Shown here: one piece after another, positions 8,819 to 20,999 of the stretch
How the letters are laid out: every line of letters begins with the position of its first letter
Position numbering within the stretch: position 1 is the stretch's first letter
Origin: Henricia sp. BOLD:AAB3569
Taxonomy: Eukaryota; Echinodermata; Asteroidea; Spinulosida; Echinasteridae
Length of the DNA stretch: 64,000 nt
Direction of reading: 5' to 3'
Assembly: GCA_037783545.1 (NCBI GenBank)
Contig: JBBELK010001485.1
Span: 36,113-100,112, forward strand
Notes under the pieces: generated by a model
Told to the model about the DNA's origin: nothing
The model's database searches: none
What the model saw: the letters and a program-made list of their open reading frames with translations, nothing else
Translations under genes and position numbers: made by a program

Positions 8819-11450
8819 TTTAAGTTTGTCTGGAAATTCCTTCAGTTCCAAAATAGCGACCACTTCAGACGCAATGTTTCTCGAAAGCGGCGTCTGCTTG
8901 TGCGAAAACTGTGCCGGCAGGGAGTTTTTGCTAGATTCGACGATAACTCGGTCGGTTTAAACGGGAAATTGCTGAAATTTGCAGAACACGTTTGGGATAT
9001 AGAGTTGTTATAGCAGGCGAAATTTGAAGTTTGTCTGGAAATTCCTTCAGTTCCAAAATAGCGACCACTTCAGACGCAATGTTTCCCGAAAGTGGCGTCT
9101 GCTTGTGCTAAAACTGTGCCGGCAGGGAGTTTTTGCTAGATTCGACGATAACTCGGTCGGTTTAAACGGGAAATTGCTGAAATTTGCAGAACACGTTTGG
9201 GATATAGAGTTGTTATAGCAGGCGAAATTTGAAGTTTGTCTGGAAATTCCTTCAGTTCCAAAATAGCGACCACTTCAGACGCAATGTTCCTCGAAAGCGG
9301 CGTCTGCTTGTGCGAAAACTGTGCCGGCAGGGAGTTTTTGCTAGATTCGACGATAACTCGGTCGGTTTAAACGGGAAATTGCTGACATTTGCAGAACACG
9401 TTTGGGATATAGAGTTGTTATAGCAGGCGAAATTTGAAGTCTGTCTGGAAATTCCTTCAGTTCCAAAATAGCGACCACTTCAGACGCAATGTTTCCCGAA
9501 AGAGGCGTCTGCTTGTGCGAAAACTGTGCCGGCAGGGAGTTTTTGCTAGATTCGACGATAACTCGGTCGGTTTAAACGGGAAATTGCTGACATTTGCAGA
9601 ACACGTTTGGGATATAGAGTTGTTATAGCAGGCGAAATTTGAAGTTTGTCTGGAAATTCCTTCAGTTCCAAAATAGCGACCACTTCAGACGCAATGTTTC
9701 CCGAAAGCGGCGTCTGCTTGTGCGAAAACTGTGCTATATTCGACGATAACTCGATCGGTTTGAACGGGAAATTGCTGAAATTTGCAGAACACGTTTGGGA
9801 TATAGAGTTGTTATAGCAGGCAAAATTTGAAGTTTGTCTGGAAATTCCTTCAGTTCCAAAATAGCGACCACTTCAGACGCAATGTTTTCCGAAAGAGGCG
9901 TCTGCTTGTGCGAAAACTGTGCCGGCAGGGAGTTTTTGCTAGATTCGACGATAACTCGATCGGTTTGAAAGGGAAATTGCTGAAATTTGCAGAACACGTT
10001 TGGGATATAGAGTTGTTATAGCAGGCAAAATTTGAAGTTTGTCTGGAAATTCCTTCAGTTCCAAAATAGCGACCACTTCAGACGCAATATTTCCCAAAAG
10101 CGGCGTCTGCTTGTGCGAAAACTGTGCCGGCAGGGAGTTTTTGCTAGATTCGACGATAACTCGGTCGGTTTAAACGGGAAATTGCTGACATTTGCAGAAC
10201 ACGTTTGGGATATAGAGTTGTTTAAGCAGGCAAAATTTGAAGTCTGTCTGGAAATTCCTTCAGTTCCAAAATAGCGACCACTTCAGACGCAATGTTTCCC
10301 GAAAGTGGCGTCTGCTTGTGCTAAAACTGTGCCGGCAGGGAGTTTTTGCTAGATTCGACGATAACTCGGTCGGTTTAAACGGGAAATTGCTGAAATTTGC
10401 AGAACACGTTTGGGATATAGAGTTGTTATAGCAGGCGAAATTTTAAGTTTGTCTGGAAATTCCTTCAGTTCCAAAATAGCGACCACTTCAGACGCAATGT
10501 TTCTAGAAAGCGGCGTCTGCTTGTGCGAAAACTGTGCCGGCAGGGAGTTTTTGCTAGATTCGACGATAACTCGGTCGGTTTAAACGGGAAATTGCTGAAA
10601 TTTGCAGAACACGTTTGGGATATAGAGTTGTTATAGCAGGCGAAATTTGAAGTTTGTCTGGAAATTCCTTCAGTTCCAAAATAGCGACCACTTCAGACGC
10701 AATGTTTCTCGAAAGCGGCGTCTGCTTGTGCGAAAACTGTGCCGGCAGGGAGTTTTTGCTAGATTCGACGATAACTCGGTCGGTATAAACGGGAAATTGC
10801 TGACATTTGCAGAACACGTTTGGGATATAGAGTTGTTTAAGCAGGCAAAATTTGAAGTCTGTCTGGAAATTCCTTCAGTTCCAAAATAGCGACCACTTCA
10901 GACGCAATGTTTCCCGAAAGTGGCGTCTGCTTGTGCTAAAACTGTGCCGGCAGGGAGTTTTTGCTAGATTCGACGATAACTCGGTCGGTTTAAACGGGAA
11001 ATTGGTGACATTTGCAGAACACGTTTGGGATATAGAGTTGTTATAGCAGGCGAAATTTGAAGTTTGTCTGGAAATTCCTTCAGTTCCAAAATAGCGACCA
11101 CTTCAGACGCAATGTTTCCCGAAAGAGGCGTCTGCTTGTGCGAAAACTGTGCCGGCAGGGAGTTTTTGCTAGATTCGACGATAACTCGATCGGTTTGAAC
11201 GGGAAATTGCTGAAATTTGCAGAACACGTTTGGGATATAGAGTTGTTATAGCAAGCAAAATTTGAAGTTTGTCTGGAAATTCCTTCAGTTCCAAGATAGC
11301 GACCACTTCAGACGCAATGTTTCCCGAAAGCGGCGTCTGCTTGTGCGAAAACTGTGCCGGCAGGGAGTTTTTGCTAGATTCGACGATAACTCGGTCGGTT
11401 TAAACGGAAAATTGCTGAAATTTGCAGAACACGTTTGGGATATAGAGTTG
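8690..11450 (+). repeat. Segment duplicated at 3,656-bp offset, copy 1
   Basis: Order within this copy: end of T (8614), T, w, P, R, S, F, Q, w, T, I, W, N, D (11262). It matches 12346-15106 with an offset of 3,656 bp, which is 18 monomers including two S units. The private TTTCTAGAAAGC variant in the T unit occurs here at about 10500 and in copy 2 at about 14156. The right limit is the switch from TTATAG (about 11451) to TTTAAG (about 15107). Confidence 0.85.
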
Positions 11451-12345
11451 TTATAGCAGGCGAAATTTGAAGTTTGTCTGGAAATTCCTTCAGTTCCAAA
11501 ATAGCGACCACTTCAGACGCAATGTTCCTCGAAAGCGGCGTCTGCTTGTGCGAAAACTGTGCCGGCAGGGAGTTTTTGCTAGATTCGACGATAACTCGGT
11601 CGGTTTAAACGGGAAATTGCTGACATTTGCAGAACACGTTTGGGATATAGAGTTGTTATAGCAGGCGAAATTTGAAGTCTGTCTGGAAATTCCTTCAGTT
11701 CCAAAATAGCGACCACTTCAGACGCAATGTTTCCCGAAAGAGGCGTCTGCTTGTGCGAAAACTGTGCCGGCAGGGAGTTTTTGCTAGATTCGACGATAAC
11801 TCGGTCGGTTTAAACGGGAAATTGCTGACATTTGCAGAACACGTTTGGGATATAGAGTTGTTATAGCAGGCGAAATTTGAAGTTTGTCTGGAAATTCCTT
11901 CAGTTCCAAAATAGTGACCACTTCAGACGCAATGTTTCCCGAAAGCGGCGTCTGCTTGTGCGAAAACTGTGCTATATTCGACGATAACTCGATCGGTTTG
12001 AACGGGAAATTGCTGAAATTTGCAGAACACGTTTGGGATATAGAGTTGTTATAGCAGGCAAAATTTGAAGTTTGTCTGGAAATTCCTTCAGTTCCAAAAT
12101 AGCGACCACTTCAGACGCAATGTTTTCCGAAAGAGGCGTCTGCTTGTGCGAAAACTGTGCCGGCAGGGAGTTTTTGCTAGATTCGACGATAACTCGATCG
12201 GTTTAAACGGGAAATTGCTGAAATTTGCAGAACACGTTTGGGATATAGAGTTGTTATAGCAGGCGAAATTTGAAGTTTGTCTGGAAATTCCTTCAGTTCC
12301 AAAATAGCGACCACTTCAGACGCAATGTTTCCCGAAAGAGGCGTC

Positions 12346-15106
12346 TGCTTGTGCGAAAACTGTGCCGGCAGGGAGTTTTTGCTAGATTCGACGATAACTC
12401 GGTTGGTTTAAACGGGAAATTGCTGAAATTTGCAGAACACGTTTGGGATATAGAGTTGTTATAGCAGGCGAAATTTTAAGTTTGTCTGGAAATTCCTTCA
12501 GTTCCAAAATAGCGACCACTTCAGACGCAATGTTTCTCGAAAGCGGCGTCTGCTTGTGCGAAAACTGTGCCGGCAGGGAGTTTTTGCTGGATTCGACGAT
12601 AACTCGGTCGGTTTAAACGGGAAATTGCTGAAATTTGCAGAACACGTTTGGGATATAGAGTTGTTATAGCAGGCGAAATTTGAAGTTTGTCTGGAAATTC
12701 CTTCAGTTCCAAAATAGCGACCACTTCAGACGCAATGTTTCCCGAAAGTGGCGTCTGCTTGTGCTAAAACTGTGCCGGCAGGGAGTTTTTGCTAGATTCG
12801 ACGATAACTCGGTCGGTTTAAACGGGAAATTGCTGAAATTTGCAGAACACGTTTGGGATATAGAGTTGTTATAGCAGGCGAAATTTGAAGTTTGTCTGGA
12901 AATTCCTTCAGTTCCAAAATAGCGACCACTTCAGACGCAATGTTCCTCGAAAGCGGCGTCTGCTTGTGCGAAAACTGTGCCGGCAGGGAGTTTTTGCTAG
13001 ATTCGACGATAACTCGGTCGGTTTAAACGGGAAATTGCTGACATTTGCAGAACACGTTTGGGATATAGAGTTGTTATAGCAGGCGAAATTTGAAGTCTGT
13101 CTGGAAATTCCTTCAGTTCCAAAATAGCGACCACTTCAGACGCAATGTTTCCCGAAAGAGGCGTCTGCTTGTGCGAAAACTGTGCCGGCAGGGAGTTTTT
13201 GCTAGATTCGACGATAACTCGGTCGGTTTAAACGGGAAATTGCTGACATTTGCAGAACACGTTTGGGATATAGAGTTGTTATAGCAGGCGAAATTTGAAG
13301 TTTGTCTGGAAATTCCTTCAGTTCCAAAATAGCGACCACTTCAGACGCAATGTTTCCCGAAAGCGGCGTCTGCTTGTGCGAAAACTGTGCTATATTCGAC
13401 GATAACTCGATCGGTTTGAACGGGAAATTGCTGAAATTTGCAGAACACGTTTGGGATATAGAGTTGTTATAGCAGGCAAAATTTGAAGTTTGTCTGGAAA
13501 TTCCTTCAGTTCCAAAATAGCGACCACTTCAGACGCAATGTTTTCCGAAAGAGGCGTCTGCTTGTGCGAAAACTGTGCCGGCAGGGAGTTTTTGCTAGAT
13601 TCGACGATAACTCGATCGGTTTGAAAGGGAAATTGCTGAAATTTGCAGAACACGTTTGGGATATAGAGTTGTTATAGCAGGCAAAATTTGAAGTTTGTCT
13701 GGAAATTCCTTCAGTTCCAAAATAGCGACCACTTCAGACGCAATATTTCCCAAAAGCGGCGTCTGCTTGTGCGAAAACTGTGCCGGCAGGGAGTTTTTGC
13801 TAGATTCGACGATAACTCGGTCGGTTTAAACGGGAAATTGCTGACATTTGCAGAACACGTTTGGGATATAGAGTTGTTTAAGCAGGCAAAATTTGAAGTC
13901 TGTCTGGAAATTCCTTCAGTTCCAAAATAGCGACCACTTCAGACGCAATGTTTCCCGAAAGTGGCGTCTGCTTGTGCTAAAACTGTGCCGGCAGGGAGTT
14001 TTTGCTAGATTCGACGATAACTCGGTCGGTTTAAACGGGAAATTGCTGAAATTTGCAGAACACGTTTGGGATATAGAGTTGTTATAGCAGGCGAAATTTT
14101 AAGTTTGTCTGGAAATTCCTTCAGTTCCAAAATAGCGACCACTTCAGACGCAATGTTTCTAGAAAGCGGCGTCTGCTTGTGCGAAAACTGTGCCGGCAGG
14201 GAGTTTTTGCTAGATTCGACGATAACTCGGTCGGTTTAAACGGGAAATTGCTGAAATTTGCAGAACACGTTTGGGATATAGAGTTGTTATAGCAGGCGAA
14301 ATTTGAAGTTTGTCTGGAAATTCCTTCAGTTCCAAAATAGCGACCACTTCAGACGCAATGTTTCTCGAAAGCGGCGTCTGCTTGTGCGAAAACTGTGCCG
14401 GCAGGGAGTTTTTGCTAGATTCGACGATAACTCGGTCGGTATAAACGGGAAATTGCTGACATTTGCAGAACACGTTTGGGATATAGAGTTGTTTAAGCAG
14501 GCAAAATTTGAAGTCTGTCTGGAAATTCCTTCAGTTCCAAAATAGCGACCACTTCAGACGCAATGTTTCCCGAAAGTGGCGTCTGCTTGTGCTAAAACTG
14601 TGCCGGCAGGGAGTTTTTGCTAGATTCGACGATAACTCGGTCGGTTTAAACGGGAAATTGGTGACATTTGCAGAACACGTTTGGGATATAGAGTTGTTAT
14701 AGCAGGCAAAATTTGAAGTTTGTCTGGAAATTCCTTCAGTTCCAAAATAGCGACCACTTCAGACGCAATGTTTCCCGAAAGAGGCGTCTGCTTGTGCGAA
14801 AACTGTGCCGGCAGGGAGTTTTTGCTAGATTCGACGATAACTCGATCGGTTTGAACGGGAAATTGCTGAAATTTGCAGAACACGTTTGGGATATAGAGTT
14901 GTTATAGCAAGCAAAATTTGAAGTTTGTCTGGAAATTCCTTCAGTTCCAAGATAGCGACCACTTCAGACGCAATGTTTCCCGAAAGCGGCGTCTGCTTGT
15001 GCGAAAACTGTGCCGGCAGGGAGTTTTTGCTAGATTCGACGATAACTCGGTCGGTTTAAACGGAAAATTGCTGAAATTTGCAGAACACGTTTGGGATATA
15101 GAGTTG
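12346..15106 (+). repeat. Segment duplicated at 3,656-bp offset, copy 2
   Basis: This is the counterpart of 8690-11450, with the same unit order and the same TTTCTAGAAAGC marker. Only isolated differences are seen, such as GCTGGATTC at about 12589 and AGGCAAAATTTG against AGGCGAAATTTG at about 14708. Between the copies lie P, R, S, F and B (11467-12270), a run that also resembles 7606-8409. Confidence 0.83.
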
Positions 15107-15122
15107 TTTAAGCAGGCACAAT

Positions 15123-16335
15123 TTGAAGTCTGTCTGGAAATTCCTTCAGTTCCAAAATAGCGACCACTTCAGACGCAATGTTTCCCGAAAGTGGCGTCTG
15201 CTTGTGCTAAAACTGTGCCGGCAGGGAGTTTTTGCTAGATTCGACGATAACTCGGTCGGTTTAAACGGGAAATTGGTGACATTTGCAGAACACGTTTGGG
15301 ATATAGAGTTGTTATAGCAGGCGAAATTTGAAGTTTGTCTGGAAATTCCTTCAGTTCCAAAATAGCGACCACTTCAGACGCAATGTTTCCCGAAAGAGGC
15401 GTCTGCTTGTGCGAAAACTGTGCCGGCAGGGAGTTTTTGCTAGATTCGACGATAACTCGGTCGGTTTAAACGGGAAATTGCTGAAATTTGCAGAACACGT
15501 TTGGGATATAGAGTTGTTATAGCAGGCGAAATTTGAAGTTTGTCTGGAAATTCCTTCAGTTCCAAAATAGCGACCACTTCAGACGCAATGTTTCCCGAAA
15601 GCGGCGTCTGCTTGTGCGAAAACTGTGCTATATTCGACGATAACTCGATCGGTTTGAACGGGAAATTGCTGAAATTTGCAGAACACGTTTGGGATATAGA
15701 GTTGTTATAGCAGGCAAAATTTGAAGTTTGTCTGGAAATTCCTTCAGTTCCAAAATAGCGACCACTTCAGACGCAATGTTTCCCGAAAGAGGCGTCTGCT
15801 TGTGCGAAAACTGTGCCGGCAGGGAGTTTTTGCTAGATTCGACGATAACTCGATCGGTTTGAACGGGAAATTGCTGAAATTTGCAGAACACGTTTGGGAT
15901 ATAGAGTTGTTATAGCAGGCAAAATTTGAAGTTTGTCTGGAAATTCCTTCAGTTCCAAAATAGCGACCACTTCAGACGCAATATTTCCCAAAAGCGGCGT
16001 CTGCTTGTGCTAAAACTGTGCCGGCAGGGAGTTCTTGCTAGATTCGACGATAACTCGGTCGGTTTAAACGGGAAATTGCTGAAATTTGCAGAACACGTTT
16101 GGGATATAGAGTTGTTATAGCAGGCGAAATTTGAAGTTTGTCTGGAAATTCCTTCAGTTCCAAAATAGCGACCACTTCAGACGCAATGTTTCTCGAAAGC
16201 GGCGTCTGCTTGTGCGAAAACTGTGCAGGCAGGGAGTTTTTGCTAGATTCGACGATAACTCGGTCGGTTTAAACGGGAAATTGCTGACATTTGCAGAACA
16301 CGTTTGGGATATAGAGTTGTTTAAGCAGGCAAAAT
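15123..16335 (+). repeat. Six-monomer higher-order unit W-B-S-N-q-C (1,213 bp), representative copy
   Basis: Order: W (15123), B (15328), S (15533), N (15721), q (15926, with AGTTCTTG and GCTAAAA), C (16131, with GTGCAGGC). Length is five times 205 plus 188. Copies start at 15123, 17976, 21615, 25083, 41587, 46065, 48508, 52166 and 56438. The following unit is W or R. This cassette is absent from the first 15 kb and from 26.3 to 41.6 kb, so it spread locally in two zones. A GAGTCCTTG variant at about 42495 is private to one copy. Confidence 0.88.
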
Positions 16336-17565
16336 TTGAAGTCTGTCTGGAAATTCCTTCAGTTCCAAAATAGCGACCACTTCAGACGCAATGTTTCCCG
16401 AAAGTGGCGTCTGCTTGTGCTAAAACTGTGCCGGCAGTGAGTTTTTGCTAGATTCGACGATAACTCGGTCGGTTTAAACTGGAAATTGGTGACATTTGCA
16501 GAACACGTTTGGGATATAGAGTTGTTATAGCAGGCGAAATTTTAAGTTTGTCTGGAAATTCCTTCAGTTCCAAAATAGCGACCACTTCAGACGCAATGTT
16601 TCCCGAAAGAGGCGTCTGCTTGTGCGAAAACTGTGCCGGCAGGGAGTTTTTGCTAGATTCGACGATAACTCGGTCGGTATAAACGGGAAATTGCTGACAT
16701 TTGCAGAACACGTTTGGGATATAGAGTTGTTTAAGCAGGAAAAATTTGAAGTCTGTCTGGAAATTCCTTCAGTTCCAAAATAGCGACCACTTCAGACGCA
16801 ATGTTTCCCGAAAGTGGCGTCTGCTTGTGCTAAAACTGTGCCGGCAGGGAGTTTTTGCTAGATTCGACGATAACTCGGTCGGTTTAAACGGGAAATTGGT
16901 GACATTTGCAGAACACGTTTGGGATATAGAGTTGTTATAGCAGGCGAAATTTGAAGTTTGTCTGGAAATTCCTTCAGTTCCAAAATAGCGACCACTTCAG
17001 ACGCAATGTTTCCCGAAAGAGGCGTCTGCTTGTGCGAAAACTGTGCCGGCAGGGAGTTTTTGCTAGATTCGACGATAACTCGGTCGGTTTAAACGGAAAA
17101 TTGCTGAAATTTGCAGAACACGTTTGGGATATAGAGTTGTTTAAGCAGGCACAATTTGAAGTCTGTCTGGAAATTCCTTCAGTTCCAAAATAGCGACCAC
17201 TTCAGACGCAATGTTTCCCGAAAGTGGCGTCTGCTTGTGCTAAAACTGTGCCGGCAGGGAGTTTTTGCTAGATTCGACGATAACTCGGTCGGTTTAAACG
17301 GGAAATTGCTGAAATTTGCAGAACACGTTTGGGATATAGAGTTGTTATAGCAGGCGAAATTTTAAGTTTGTCTGGAAATTCCTTCAGTTCCAAAATAGCG
17401 ACCACTTCAGACGCAATGTTTCTCGAAAGCGGCGTCTGCTTGTGCGAAAACTGTGCCGGCAGGGAGTTTTTGCTAGATTCGACGATAACTCGGTCGGTTT
17501 AAACGGGAAATTGCTGAAATTTGCAGAACACGTTTGGGATATAGAGTTGTTATAGCAGGCGAAAT
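16336..17565 (+). repeat. Array segment W-I*-W-(B/D hybrid)-w-T
   Basis: Unit 16336 is W with the private GGCAGTGAG and AAACTGGAAATTGG changes. Unit 16541 starts like T (TTTTAAG), has GAAAGAGG, and ends like I (GGTATAAAC). Unit 16951 begins like B (AAAATAG, GAAAGAGG) and ends like D (ACGGAAAATT, then TTTAAG and GCACAATTTG). 17156 is w and 17361 is T. The GGCAGTGAG change and the T/I hybrid recur together at 22828 and 23033, a 6,492-bp offset. Confidence 0.8.
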
Positions 17566-20553
17566 TTGAAGTTTGTCTGGAAATTCCTTCAGTTCCAAAA
17601 GAGCGACCACTTCAGACGCAATGTTTCCCGAAAGAGGCGTCTGCTTGTGCGAAAACTGTGCCGGCAGGGAGTTTTTGCTAGATTCGACGATAACTCGATC
17701 GGTTTGAACGGGAAATTGCTGAAATTTGCAGAACACGTTTGGGATATAGAGTTGTTATAGCAAGCAAAATTTGAAGTTTGTCTGGAAATTCCTTCAGTTC
17801 CAAGATAGCGACCACTTCAGACGCAATGTTTCCCGAAAGCGGCGTCTGCTTGTGCGAAAACTGTGCCGGCAGGGAGTTTTTGCTAGATTCGACGATAACT
17901 CGGTCGGTTTAAACGGAAAATTGCTGAAATTTGCAGAACACGTTTGGGATATAGAGTTGTTTAAGCAGGCACAATTTGAAGTCTGTCTGGAAATTCCTTC
18001 AGTTCCAAAATAGCGACCACTTCAGACGCAATGTTTCCCGAAAGTGGCGTCTGCTTGTGCTAAAACTGTGCCGGCAGGGAGTTTTTGCTAGATTCGACGA
18101 TAACTCGGTCGGTTTAAACGGGAAATTGGTGACATTTGCAGAACACGTTTGGGATATAGAGTTGTTATAGCAGGCGAAATTTGAAGTTTGTCTGGAAATT
18201 CCTTCAGTTCCAAAATAGCGACCACTTCAGACGCAATGTTTCCCGAAAGAGGCGTCTGCTTGTGCGAAAACTGTGCCGGCAGGGAGTTTTTGCTAGATTC
18301 GACGATAACTCGGTCGGTTTAAACGGGAAATTGCTGAAATTTGCAGAACACGTTTGGGATATAGAGTTGTTATAGCAGGCGAAATTTGAAGTTTGTCTGG
18401 AAATTCCTTCAGTTCCAAAATAGCGACCACTTCAGACGCAATGTTTCCCGAAAGCGGCGTCTGCTTGTGCGAAAACTGTGCTATATTCGACGATAACTCG
18501 ATCGGTTTGAACGGGAAATTGCTGAAATTTGCAGAACACGTTTGGGATATAGAGTTGTTATAGCAGGCAAAATTTGAAGTTTGTCTGGAAATTCCTTCAG
18601 TTCCAAAATAGCGACCACTTCAGACGCAATGTTTCCCGAAAGAGGCGTCTGCTTGTGCGAAAACTGTGCCGGCAGGGAGTTTTTGCTAGATTCGACGATA
18701 ACTCGATCGGTTTGAACGGGAAATTGCTGAAATTTGCAGAACACGTTTGGGATATAGAGTTGTTATAGCAGGCAAAATTTGAAGTTTGTCTGGAAATTCC
18801 TTCAGTTCCAAAATAGCGACCACTTCAGACGCAATATTTCCCAAAAGCGGCGTCTGCTTGTGCTAAAACTGTGCCGGCAGGGAGTTCTTGCTAGATTCGA
18901 CGATAACTCGGTCGGTTTAAACGGGAAATTGCTGAAATTTGCAGAACACGTTTGGGATATAGAGTTGTTATAGCAGGCGAAATTTGAAGTTTGTCTGGAA
19001 ATTCCTTCAGTTCCAAAATAGCGACCACTTCAGACGCAATGTTTCTCGAAAGCGGCGTCTGCTTGTGCGAAAACTGTGCAGGCAGGGAGTTTTTGCTAGA
19101 TTCGACGATAACTCGGTCGGTTTAAACGGGAAATTGCTGACATTTGCAGAACACGTTTGGGATATAGAGTTGTTTAAGCAGGCAAAATTTGAAGTCTGTC
19201 TGGAAATTCCTTCAGTTCCAAAATAGCGACCACTTCAGACGCAATGTTTCCCGAAAGTGGCGTCTGCTTGTGCTAAAACTGTGCCGGCAGGGAGTTTTTG
19301 CTAGATTCGACGATAACTCGGTCGGTTTAAACGGGAAATTGGTGACATTTGCAGAACACGTTTGGGATATAGAGTTGTTATAGCAGGCGAAATTTGAAGT
19401 TTGTCTGGAAATTCCTTCAGTTCCAAAATAGCGACCACTTCAGACGCAATGTTTCCCGAAAGAGGCGTCTGCTTGTGCGAAAACTGTGCCGGCAGGGAGT
19501 TTTTGCTAGATTCGACGATAACTCGGTCGGTTTAAACGGGAAATTGCTGAAATTTGCAGAACACGTTTGGGATATAGAGTTGTTATAGCAGGCGAAATTT
19601 GAAGTTTGTCTGGAAATTCCTTCAGTTCCAAAATAGCGACCACTTCAGACGCAATGTTTCCCGAAAGCGGCGTCTGCTTGTGCGAAAACTGTGCTATATT
19701 CGACGATAACTCGATCGGTTTGAACGGGAAATTGCTGAAATTTGCAGAACACGTTTGGGATATAGAGTTGTTATAGCAGGCAAAATTTGAAGTTTGTCTG
19801 GAAATTCCTTCAGTTCCAAAATAGCAACCACTTCAGACGCAATGTTTTCCGAAAGAGGCGTCTGCTTGTGCGAAAACTGTGCCGGCAGGGAGTTTTTGCT
19901 AGATTCGACGATAACTCGATCGGTTTGAAAGGGAAATTGCTGAAATTTGCAGAACACGTTTGGGATATAGAGTTGTTATAGCAGGCAAAATTTGAAGTTT
20001 GTCTGGAAATTCCTTCAGTTCCAAAATAGCGACCACTTCAGACGCAATATTTCCCAAAAGCGGCGTCTGCTTGTGCGAAAACTGTGCCGGCAGGGAGTTT
20101 TTGCTAGATTCGACGATAACTCGGTCGGTTTAAACGGGAAATTGCTGACATTTGCAGAACACGTTTGGGATATAGAGTTGTTTAAGCAGGCAAAATTTGA
20201 AGTCTGTCTGGAAATTCCTTCAGTTCTAAAATAGCGACCACTTCAGACGCAATGTTTCCCGAAAGTGGCGTCTGCTTGTGCTAAAACTGTGCCGGCAGAG
20301 AGTTTTTGCTAGATTCGACGATAACTCGGTCGGTTTAAACGGGAAATTGCTGAAATTTGCAGAACACGTTTGGGATATAGAGTTGTTATAGCAGGCGAAA
20401 TTTTAAGTTTGTCTGGAAATTCCTTCAGTTCCAAAATAGCGACCACTTCAGACGCAATGTTTCCCGAAAGTGGCGTCTGCTTGTGCTAAAACTGTGCCGG
20501 CAGGGAGTTTTTGCTAGATTCGACGATAACTCGGTCGGTTTAAACGGGAAATT
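17520..20553 (+). repeat. Segment duplicated at 7,107-bp offset, copy 1
   Basis: Order: N (17566), D, W, B, S, N, q, C, W, B, S, F, Q, w (20197), and a T/W hybrid (20402). The offset to copy 2 is 35 monomers including four S units. Private markers shared with copy 2 are AAAAGAGCGACC (about 17600), ATAGCAACC (about 19823), GTTCTAAAATAG (about 20226) and GGCAGAGAG (about 20295). Confidence 0.88.
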
Positions 20554-20811
20554 GGTGACATTTGCAGAACACGTTTGGGATATAGAGTTGTTATAGCAGG
20601 CGAAATTTGAAGTTTGTCTGGAAATTCCTTCAGTTCCAAAATAGCGACCACTTCAGACGCAATGTTTCCCGAAAGAGGCGTCTGCTTGTGCGAAAACTGT
20701 GCCGGCAGGGAGTTTTTGCTAGATTCGACGATAACTCGGTCGGTTTAAACGGGAAATTGCTGAAATTTGCAGAACACGTTTGGGATATAGAGTTGTTATA
20801 GCAGGCGAAAT

Positions 20812-20999
20812 TTGAAGTTTGTCTGGAAATTCCTTCAGTTCCAAAATAGCGACCACTTCAGACGCAATGTTTCCCGAAAGCGGCGTCTGCTTGTGCGAAA
20901 ACTGTGCTATATTCGACGATAACTCGGTCGGTATAAACGGGAAATTGCTGACATTTGCAGAACACGTTTGGGATATAGAGTTGTTTAAGCAGGCAAAAT
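20812..20999 (+). repeat. Hybrid S/I monomer (188 bp)
   Basis: The 5' part has the S deletion (GTGCTATATTCG). The 3' part has the I bases (GGTCGGTATAAACGGG, GCTGACATTT, then TTTAAG). It is the only one of the 29 short units without CGATCGGTTTGAAC. The switch point lies between about 20911 and 20926, so it preserves an exchange or conversion tract boundary to within some 15 bp. Confidence 0.85.
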
